The notes beneath the pieces were generated by a model that saw nothing but the letters and a program-made list of their open reading frames with translations, had not been told where the DNA came from and made no database searches. From Luteibacter yeojuensis (GTDB taxonomy: Bacteria > Pseudomonadota > Gammaproteobacteria > Xanthomonadales > Rhodanobacteraceae), in the NCBI RefSeq assembly GCF_011742875.1, contig NZ_JAAQTL010000001.1:1984001-2048000 (forward strand): a stretch of 64,000 nucleotides of DNA, written 5' to 3'. Below, piece by piece: positions 58,512 to 64,000 of this stretch; the stretch's first letter is position 1; every line of letters begins with the position of its first letter. A program made the position numbers and the translations under genes.

Positions 58512-59110
58512 GCGAGCCACTCCTCGACCTTCTTGACCGCGTCCACTGTCATGACGACGTAGTCGCTGCCGACCAGGCTGACCGGATTGAGGGCCAGCAC
58601 GTCGACGACGTGGATGTACGGAATGTTGCGGGCGGACAGGTAGAGCGCCTCGGTGGCGTCTTCCGACACCAGCAGCACACGACCCTTGACTTCCAGCTCG
58701 GCGAGCTTGGCGATCATGCCCTTGGTGGTGGGCTTGTCGATCGACAGCTCGGAGACGACCTTCAGGCGATCCTGACGGTTCAGCTCGGCGATGATCGAAC
58801 GGATCGCAACGCGGTAAGCCTTGCGGTTGACCTTCTGCTCGAAGCTGCGCGGCTTGGCCGCGAACGTCACACCGCCGCCGACGAAGATCGGGGCACGGTA
58901 GTCGCCGTGACGGGCGCCGCCGCCCTTCTGCTTCTTGAACTTCTTCGTGGTACCCGACAGTTCACCGCGCGACAGCTGCGCCTTGGTGCCTGCACGACCG
59001 CCCGCCTGGTAGGCGGTGACGACCTGGTGCACGAGGGCCTTCTTGTACTCGCCGCCGAACACGTCGTCCGACACGGTGAGCGACTTGGCGCCAATAACGT
59101 TAAGTTCCAT
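58508..59110 (-). CDS. rplD: 50S ribosomal protein L4
   Basis: The start at 59110 gives 200 residues ([20 protein letters not shown]). The tunnel loop [20 protein letters not shown] is conserved. In E. coli L4 also controls the S10 operon by attenuation; an attenuator-like leader precedes rpsJ here, but direct use of L4 is not shown. Confidence 0.98.
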   Translation of the reverse strand: MELNVIGAKSLTVSDDVFGGEYKKALVHQVVTAYQAGGRAGTKAQLSRGELSGTTKKFKKQKGGGARHGDYRAPIFVGGGVTFAAKPRSFEQKVNRKAYRVAIRSIIAELNRQDRLKVVSELSIDKPTTKGMIAKLAELEVKGRVLLVSEDATEALYLSARNIPYIHVVDVLALNPVSLVGSDYVVMTVDAVKKVEEWLA

Positions 59111-59121
59111 GGCGTCTCTCC

Positions 59122-59763
59122 TCAACCCTTGGTCGTCGGACGGATCACGACGTCGCCACCGGTCGCGCCAGGGACTGCGCCCTTGACCGCGATCAGATGA
59201 CGCTCGGCGTCGACCTTGACCACTTCCAGGCCCTGCACGGTGCGATTGACCGCACCCATGTGGCCCGCCATCTTCTTGCCAGGAAACACGCGGCCCGGCG
59301 TCTGACGCTGGCCGATCGAGCCAGGGGCGCGATGCGACAGCGAGTTACCGTGCGTGGCGTCGCCCATCTTGAAATGGTGACGCTTGATGGTGCCCTGGAA
59401 GCCCTTGCCCTTCGACACGCCGGCGACGTCGACCGTCTGACCGACGGTGAACACGGCTTCGGCGGTGATCTCGGCGCCAACCTCATACTTGCCCGCGTCG
59501 TCCGCGTTCAGGCGGAACTCCCACAGGCCGCGACCCGGCTCAACCTTGGCCTTCGCGTAGTGGCCCTTCGCGGGAGCCGTCAGCAGCGAGGCGCGCTTCG
59601 CGCCAGCCGTGACCTGCACCGCGCTGTAGCCGTCGTTTTCTTCGGTCTTCACCTGCGTCACGCGATTCGGGGTCGCTTCAATCAGCGTCACCGGAATCGA
59701 GCGGCCGTCTTCGGTGAAGAGCCGGCTCATGCCGCACTTGCGGCCAACCAGTCCGATACTCAT
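59122..59763 (-). CDS. rplC: 50S ribosomal protein L3
   Basis: The start at 59763 gives 213 residues, [20 protein letters not shown]. The loop [20 protein letters not shown] reaches the peptidyl-transferase centre and holds the glutamine that PrmB methylates in other species. Confidence 0.98.
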   Translation of the reverse strand: MSIGLVGRKCGMSRLFTEDGRSIPVTLIEATPNRVTQVKTEENDGYSAVQVTAGAKRASLLTAPAKGHYAKAKVEPGRGLWEFRLNADDAGKYEVGAEITAEAVFTVGQTVDVAGVSKGKGFQGTIKRHHFKMGDATHGNSLSHRAPGSIGQRQTPGRVFPGKKMAGHMGAVNRTVQGLEVVKVDAERHLIAVKGAVPGATGGDVVIRPTTKG

Positions 59764-59783
59764 CTTCGTATCCTTTAGTCCGC

Positions 59784-60095
59784 TCAACCGAGCTTGATCT
59801 GCACGTCGACGCCGGCGGCGAGATCGAGCTTCATGAGCGCGTCCACGGTCTTGTCGTTGGGGTCGACGATATCCAGAACGCGCTTGTGGGTACGGGTCTC
59901 GTACTGGTCGCGGGCATCTTTGTCGACGTGCGGCGACACCAGAATGGTGTAGCGCTCGATCTTGGTCGGCAGCGGGATCGGGCCGAGGACCGTGGCGCCG
60001 GTGCGCTTGGCCGTCTCGACGATTTCGCTGGCCGAACGGTCGATCAGACGATGATCGAACGCCTTGAGCCGGATGCGAATCTTTTGGTTCGCCAT
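59784..60095 (-). CDS. rpsJ: 30S ribosomal protein S10
   Basis: The product has 103 residues ([20 protein letters not shown]) starting at 60095; longer frames are not supported. It is the first gene of the S10 block and in complex with NusB also joins antitermination. It follows a promoter and a leader of about 175 bases. Confidence 0.98.
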   Translation of the reverse strand: MANQKIRIRLKAFDHRLIDRSASEIVETAKRTGATVLGPIPLPTKIERYTILVSPHVDKDARDQYETRTHKRVLDIVDPNDKTVDALMKLDLAAGVDVQIKLG

Positions 60096-60231
60096 AAAAC
60101 CGTGTCCTGTTATCGAAAGAACGTTCTTGTGATTCGGAGGGGCTTCTCGCCACCCCGCACAACCCAGGTTGCTAACTACGGGTGCCGCAACGGGCCGCCC
60201 TGGAGTGGCACAAGCCACCCGGAACGACCCG

Positions 60232-60265
60232 AAAAAGTCGGGCAGACCGCTATAACGGCCTGCCC
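60232..60265 (-). promoter_or_regulatory. Attenuator-like hairpin in the S10 leader
   Basis: In the transcript GGGCAGGCCG pairs with CGGTCTGCCC (one G-U pair), then GAC and five U. The overlapping segment CCCGA-CTTTT-TCGGG can form an alternative small hairpin. It starts right at the transcript beginning, so it could stop or pass transcription of the whole ribosomal block. Confidence 0.55.
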
Positions 60266-60274
60266 AGACAGAAA

Positions 60275-60303
60275 AGTATAGAATACGCAACAAGTTGGGT
60301 CAA
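60275..60303 (-). promoter_or_regulatory. Sigma-70 promoter of the S10 operon
   Basis: On the minus strand TTGACC, a 17-base spacer and TATACT are near consensus in both boxes. The predicted start is near 60268, giving a leader of about 175 bases before rpsJ. Confidence 0.85.
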
Positions 60304-60499
60304 CAGAGCTTGCGCCCCGTGGCCCGTTGGTACCCTATTCGGCATCCTTGCCTGCGAACTCGAAGCACATTCCGTGCGCCTCATTTCGCGTGGTCCGTCC
60401 GTTCGCATGGAACGTCCGGGAGGTATAGCCCGACGACTATAACCTATAGTGGCGGGCAATTGGAAGCCCGTCTGCACAATCTCACGGCTCAGCACTTGA
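60304..60499. other. Intergenic region at the left border of the accessory insertion
   Basis: About 200 bases without a gene. It contains a small inverted repeat ACTATA-ACC-TATAGT at 60436-60450. There is no convincing coding frame and no tRNA or att-like repeat that I can see. Confidence 0.5.
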
Positions 60500-60500
60500 T

Positions 60501-60520
60501 TGTATCTCCATTGAGATACA
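60501..60520. promoter_or_regulatory. Palindromic operator before the antitoxin gene
   Basis: TGTATCTC and GAGATACA are perfect inverted halves with a four-base centre. They lie between a possible TTGTAT -35 (60500) and an ATAGAA -10 (60523), the usual place for autorepression by a RelB/DinJ antitoxin. Confidence 0.6.
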
Positions 60521-60553
60521 GCATAGAAACTGAATTCACGCCAGGGGTTCACG

Positions 60554-60853
60554 ATGGCCGCCCAGACCTCCATGCTCCATATCCGCGTAGACGAGAAATT
60601 GAAGGCCGATGCGGCTGAGACTCTCGCCAATATCGGCTTGTCCGTCTCGGATGCCGTGCGGATATTCCTGACCCGGGTTACCAAGGAAGGCGGCTTGCCG
60701 GCGGGCCTTACCCTCACCCCGGAAGCCCATGACGAGTGGTTCCGTGCCAAGGTGCGCGAGGCATTGGAGGATCGCCGCCCGGTTACGTCTCATCGGCGGG
60801 TCATGGATGAGGCGCAAGCACTGATCGACAGGAAGCACCGCGCCGGGGATTGA
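60554..60853 (+). CDS. RelB/DinJ-family antitoxin
   Basis: The product has 99 residues. The N-terminal ribbon-helix-helix part (TSMLHIRVDEKLKADAAETL) and LSVSDAVRIFLTRVTKEGGL are typical of RelB/DinJ, followed by a charged C-terminal toxin-binding tail. Such proteins bind their own operator and neutralise a RelE- or YafQ-type mRNA interferase. A perfect inverted repeat lies 34 bases upstream. The toxin gene expected immediately downstream is only a stub, so this is an orphan antitoxin or part of a dead locus. Confidence 0.88.
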   Translation: MAAQTSMLHIRVDEKLKADAAETLANIGLSVSDAVRIFLTRVTKEGGLPAGLTLTPEAHDEWFRAKVREALEDRRPVTSHRRVMDEAQALIDRKHRAGD

Positions 60854-60905
60854 ATGGACGCGATCAGCCCGTTCCGACCTGCTGTCGATCGTCGATTACG
60901 ATCTT
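60849..60905 (+). pseudogene. Remnant of a RelE/ParE-type toxin gene
   Basis: In the frame overlapping the antitoxin stop the bases read I-EWTRSARSDLLSIVDYD, which matches the first residues of many RelE/ParE toxins (typically WTRxARxDLxxIxDY). After about 18 codons the similarity ends, the usual start codon is ATT, and no C-terminal domain is found before the next gene at 60943. Confidence 0.55.
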
Positions 60906-60942
60906 CCCGGCCCTGGCGGCACCAGCGCGTCCCCAACAGCGA

Positions 60943-61470
60943 TCATCGCACCCGCTCATCGAGCCGATAAGCGCTGGTTCCCACCCACGCACCGTTCTCG
61001 ACCTTGGAGGATACGCCCCCCTTCCATTCGCCTCGCTCATAGGCGGCCTTTAAACGCGATAGCGTTTCCGGATCGGCGCAACGAGTCGTTGTAGCGAGGG
61101 CGTATCTGGCCGAGGAGATCACCCGATGACCCGGGGAAGTCGGATCGCCCCAGTCGATGCCGTAATCGGCAAAAGCGGCGTCGAAAACGATCGTCTGCCC
61201 GAGCAATTCACCCGTGGATCTCTCGTAGAGGCGTTTAAATACCGGCGAATCCCAATGCGATCCGTAACCCTCGTAGTAGCCATCAGGGTGCGGGACATTG
61301 TGAAGAAAGGAAGGGAGCACCCAAAACGGTCGGTAGGTGTCGACACGCAAGCAGCCGTCAGGAGAGTCGAACGACTCGACATACGTTCCCAATGCCCTCT
61401 CCCACCATTCCGACGCAGCATACGTGCCGAACGTGAGAACGATCAAAGATATAGCAACGTGCCTTCTCAC
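60943..61470 (-). CDS. Membrane-anchored protein coupled to the DUF6402-like gene
   Basis: The start is taken as the GTG at 61470, which overlaps the upstream stop as GTGA, giving 175 residues; a TTG at 61503 in the same frame is possible. A single N-terminal hydrophobic segment (HVAISLIVLTFGTYAASEWW) acts as an anchor or uncleaved signal, and the rest should be outside the cytoplasm. I do not recognise the family. It has an Asp/Gly/Tyr-rich centre (YYEGYGSHWDSPVFKRLYER). By analogy to effector-immunity pairs it could protect against, or help, its upstream partner. Its GC content appears lower than that of neighbouring ribosomal genes. Confidence 0.75.
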   Translation of the reverse strand: MRRHVAISLIVLTFGTYAASEWWERALGTYVESFDSPDGCLRVDTYRPFWVLPSFLHNVPHPDGYYEGYGSHWDSPVFKRLYERSTGELLGQTIVFDAAFADYGIDWGDPTSPGHRVISSARYALATTTRCADPETLSRLKAAYERGEWKGGVSSKVENGAWVGTSAYRLDERVR

Positions 61471-62360
61471 GACAGATCGATTACCAGATCGACCTTTTTC
61501 CAAAGCACGTTCGAATACAGGATGAAGTCACCACCCCACCCCGATTGAGCGCGATACCTTCTAAAGACCGCATTGTCGATCCTGCCTATAGGTTCGCCAT
61601 GCCAGCCGAAGCCCAGCCCATCAAGAAGAATGTTCGCCAGTGCCTCACTCTTGTTAAGCACCCCGAACTCTGACCACGTTCCGAGGGGTTGATCGCCGTT
61701 GAAGTCATATGTGTCGCGGAGGTAGAAGGCAATATCCGATATCGCGAACCGTAGCCGCCGGGTCGATGGATCGACGGTCGCTCTGCCGACGAAAGCCATC
61801 TTCATCGCAGCTTTTCCCAGCGCGCCATACATGTCGTCCAGAGTGTCAAAAGGGCCACCGAAACTCACAAAATTGACCTGACACATATCGTCAAGCTGGA
61901 CGGCCGACATGCCCGTGTGTCCAAGATGCAATACGCCACTGCCGTTCCAGCCGGAATCCCTCAGGCGCCTTTTTAGCTGATCTATGGTGGGAAGCGAGCG
62001 GATCTTGTTCATCAGTTCATTGACTGCCACCCGTGCACGCGGAAATCCCATGACCCATGCCATGGAAACGATCCGGGTATCCAGGTGAGCCAAGGAGAGC
62101 TGCGAGGCCTTGATATCCGTTCCTTCTTTCCAGCCCCTTGGCAGAACCCACGCGCCATTAGAAAACCAGCGCTCCATAAGGTCGGCAGATACAAACCAGC
62201 CCATTTGGCGCATCGCGGCTGGAATGGCCTTGATGTTCGCCCTCGACCGCTGCTCGTTCGGTCGTGACGATTTTTCCGACCCGGTTGAGGCGTGGCTCTT
62301 TCCTGGCTCAACCGAGGCATCCGATGATCCATGGACGTGCGAAAAGCTTGATGTCTGCAT
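61467..62360 (-). CDS. DUF6402-like protein, possible type VI secretion cargo
   Basis: From the ATG at 62360 (GGAG seven to ten bases before it) the product has 297 residues. A disordered Ser-rich N-terminus of about 40 residues is followed by a conserved-looking domain with LPTIDQLKRRLRDSGWNGSG, a strand-rich region with VGRATVDPSTRRLRFAISDI, YLRDTYDFNGDQPLGTW and a final GGDFILYSNVLWKK. From memory this matches DUF6402, often seen near VgrG or PAAR genes in Burkholderia and xanthomonads; no search was possible. There is no signal peptide. Neither vgrG nor PAAR is present in this window, so it is an orphan. Confidence 0.65.
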   Translation of the reverse strand: MQTSSFSHVHGSSDASVEPGKSHASTGSEKSSRPNEQRSRANIKAIPAAMRQMGWFVSADLMERWFSNGAWVLPRGWKEGTDIKASQLSLAHLDTRIVSMAWVMGFPRARVAVNELMNKIRSLPTIDQLKRRLRDSGWNGSGVLHLGHTGMSAVQLDDMCQVNFVSFGGPFDTLDDMYGALGKAAMKMAFVGRATVDPSTRRLRFAISDIAFYLRDTYDFNGDQPLGTWSEFGVLNKSEALANILLDGLGFGWHGEPIGRIDNAVFRRYRAQSGWGGDFILYSNVLWKKVDLVIDLS

Positions 62361-62498
62361 TACCGGGACTCCATATCTGGCACGCGAGCGCTCACGCACC
62401 CACCGACAACAATCAGGCGCCTACGGTAGAGGCTTTCGGCTTGACCTGATATGGGCGGATTCTGAAAATCGCTGGCGCGAGCGCACGGCGGGCTTCCT

Positions 62499-62774
62499 CT
62501 AAGTGGCCGCGGACGTGATCGGTTTCGCCTCCTCCCACACCATGCGCGTGTGTGCGTGCGTAGCGCAGTCGAATGCTTTTTGTGTCATTACATCGAGGGT
62601 TTCCAGCGCATACGCCACCTCCTTGCATTTCACCTCGTCGGCTTCGTCGATCAATTCGGACAAAAGCCGGGTGAGGCGTTGCGTGCGTTGCAGCCATTCC
62701 ATCGTGCCGTTCATCAGGTCGTGCACGCTGGCCTCGGGGTTGATGATGTGGGTACGGTCTATCGTCCCGCTCAT
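62499..62774 (-). CDS. Small acidic helical protein
   Basis: From the ATG at 62774, which follows GCAAGGAGCAACCC, the product has 91 residues. It is all-helical with LMNGTMEWLQRTQRLTRLLS and EADEVKCKEVAYALETLD. I do not recognise it with confidence; it is similar in style to small DUF3077/DUF6124-type proteins of xanthomonads and pseudomonads. It has no signal peptide. It is a single gene 139 bases upstream of the DUF6402-like start. Confidence 0.7.
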   Translation of the reverse strand: MSGTIDRTHIINPEASVHDLMNGTMEWLQRTQRLTRLLSELIDEADEVKCKEVAYALETLDVMTQKAFDCATHAHTRMVWEEAKPITSAAT

Positions 62775-63390
62775 GGGTTGCTCCTTGCGTAACGAGTAGG
62801 GGAATGGCGGCGCCACCGGTCCTACCAGCCGCCCATGCGTGTACGCGCCGGAAAAGACGGGTGGGCGACTTTTGAGAAACATCTTAGGACTGGCGACGCC
62901 GCCGGGGCATCAGGCGGGGCGTCGAGGTCGAGGGACCGCCCGGTCGTGGGCTTGGATGCCGCCGGCGGGGAACCGGCGGGCGTGCGGGTGCCTTATGATG
63001 TGCATAGCGCAATCAACTCTCGATCAGTTGGTTGTGTAGCGGCCCAGGGGTGTTTCGAGCACCCTTGGGTCGCGCCTCTCACCGCTTCAAGCGATGGTTG
63101 CCTGCGTAGCGCATCGGGCCGATAGCGCAGGTAATGGCCTGACCATATCAAGCCATGCTGATATTGCCTGTAGGGCACAAGCGGAACGACGCGTCACGCG
63201 CGCGCATGAAGTATGCGCAAGCCCGATGCACCAGCGTTTTGCACCCTCCCCCGCTCGTCGTCCCTGGTCAGGCATGAACTCAATGCCTTGCTCCGCACCT
63301 TTGCGAAAACACTCAGTCCCTGGATGCGATAGCTTTCCAGGAGCATCGCCGACAGGGTCGACTTCCACCGAGCGAAAGTGGCGATCGTGC
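62775..63390. other. Gene-poor stretch with no supported feature
   Basis: Six hundred bases with several overlapping open frames but none with a ribosome binding site, coherent codon use or recognisable protein. A minus frame at 63087-63368 was looked at and not accepted. Possible residue of deleted or decayed mobile DNA. Confidence 0.5.
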
Positions 63391-63433
63391 TGCGGTGTCG
63401 CGAGGTTTCCTCGCCGCTGTAGCGGCTCCTACG
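63391..63433. repeat. Single REP half-element
   Basis: TGCGGTGTCGCGAGGTTTCC followed by TCGCCGCTGTAGCGGCTCCT corresponds to the right half of the 21812-21888 element. No left arm is seen within 80 bases, so it looks like a fragment left by rearrangement. Confidence 0.7.
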
Positions 63434-63439
63434 AGAGCC

Positions 63440-63690
63440 ACTGCCTAGGCTTTTTCCTCATGGCACTGCCACGCCGGGAGGAGACGGCGGCCGTCGTTTT
63501 TGGAGCGATTCCGCACGGAGGCGTAGGCCGGAGGAGGACTTAGCGAGAAAAATGGCGGCCGGCGACTCCTTGCCGTCACGCCCAAGTGCGAACGCGATGG
63601 CGAAGCCGAGCCTGCCACTGGCGCGGCGAAGCCGCTCAAAACATATGGGCCCGCGTTTGCGGGCCAACCGAAGGGGCCGGGGTAACGTGA
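63440..63690. other. Unassigned 250-base block with a GC-rich hairpin
   Basis: The block includes a stem GGCCCGC-GTTT-GCGGGCC at 63648-63665. Its minus-strand reading (CCCGCCTGGCAGTGCC-type wording) resembles dispersed non-coding repeats that I associate with xanthomonad genomes, but this is memory-based. No gene is supported. Confidence 0.35.
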
Positions 63691-63695
63691 GGCGC

Positions 63696-63730
63696 AAAAA
63701 AAGAGGCGAGGGTTTGCGCCCTCGCCTCTT
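63696..63730 (-). terminator. Rho-independent terminator of tuf
   Basis: On the minus strand AAGAGGCGAGGG, loop CGCAAA, CCCTCGCCTCTT and then T7 follow the tuf stop by 24 bases. Confidence 0.93.
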
Positions 63731-63754
63731 CGATTCCCCTTGGGGAGATGTTGC

Positions 63755-64000
63755 TTAGACCGTGACCTTCGACACCACGCCGGCGCCGACGGTGCGGCCG
63801 CCTTCGCGGATGGCGAAACGCAGGCCCTCGTCCATCGCGATCGGATGGATCAGGGTGACGGCCATCTTCACGTTGTCGCCCGGCATCACCATCTCGACGC
63901 CTTCCGGCAGCTTGATGGCGCCCGTGACGTCCGTGGTGCGGAAGTAGAACTGCGGACGATAGTTGTTGAAGAACGGGGTGTGGCGACCGCCCTCGTCCTT
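63755..64000 (-). CDS. tuf: Elongation factor Tu, C-terminal part
   Basis: Eighty-one residues of the third domain are visible, including [20 protein letters not shown], the kirromycin/tRNA face GRTVGAGVV and the ending SKVTV. The remainder lies beyond the right edge. It delivers aminoacyl-tRNA to the ribosome. It points toward rpsJ but is separated from it by about 3.66 kb of accessory DNA and by its own terminator. Confidence 0.98.
   Translation of the reverse strand, partial: KDEGGRHTPFFNNYRPQFYFRTTDVTGAIKLPEGVEMVMPGDNVKMAVTLIHPIAMDEGLRFAIREGGRTVGAGVVSKVTV

Noticed and set aside
60850..61053. Short plus-strand frame after the antitoxin as the toxin
   Set aside because: Its sequence has no toxin features; the toxin-like residues are in another frame and end after about 18 codons.
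63094..63543. Plus-strand frame in the gene-poor part of the insertion
   Set aside because: It crosses a REP half-element, has no ribosome binding site and no recognisable protein pattern.

Overview
The window reads as chromosomal DNA of a high-GC gammaproteobacterium of the Xanthomonadales, most likely Rhodanobacteraceae (Luteibacter/Dyella-like). This is inferred from gene content: class II DAHP synthase, TerC, RapA, a PrpBC pair, the nnr-tsaE-amiC-mutL block, and a str/S10/spc/alpha ribosomal block without rpmJ. No species can be named from sequence alone. Genes are dense on both strands and many intergenic gaps hold paired REP-type palindromes.

Left part (1-15 kb): a partial LPS glycosyltransferase; a Fur-box-preceded catecholate siderophore receptor with its PiuC/YbiX dioxygenase; two small unassigned proteins; RapA; a rhomboid protease; an NCS2-type permease broken by a one-base frameshift; an OmpA-family porin with a clear terminator; PrpD; and a TerC exporter preceded by a recognisable yybP-ykoY manganese riboswitch.

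15.4-19.5 kb holds the most distinctive locus: a five-gene operon, tightly coupled apart from its first gap, that looks like a divergent functional-amyloid (Fap-like) export system. It encodes a glycine-rich secreted protein, a small secreted protein with a related C-terminal motif, a C39-type cysteine peptidase, another secreted protein, and a coiled-coil plus beta-barrel outer-membrane channel.

19.7-46 kb is mostly metabolic and housekeeping: FadH, PrpC/PrpB (methylcitrate cycle), an esterase, a lipid kinase translationally coupled to a phosphoesterase, a DUF2231 and sorbosone-dehydrogenase pair, SDR, POT peptide transporter, Gfo/Idh oxidoreductase, SseA-NudL-DUF1289, FKBP, enoyl-CoA hydratase, DUF1684, MutL-AmiC-TsaE-Nnr divergent from QueG, class II DAHP synthase and DsbB.

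46.3-60.1 kb is the complete S10-spc-alpha ribosomal block on the minus strand, from rpsJ to rplQ. It has a strong sigma-70 promoter and an attenuator-like hairpin in front of rpsJ.

60.3-63.7 kb is an accessory insertion between rpsJ and tuf, which are commonly near neighbours. It carries an orphan RelB/DinJ antitoxin with a palindromic operator and a toxin stub, a translationally coupled pair that looks like a type VI secretion-linked protein (DUF6402-like) and a membrane-anchored partner, a small acidic helical protein, and almost 1 kb without a convincing gene. The window ends inside tuf.
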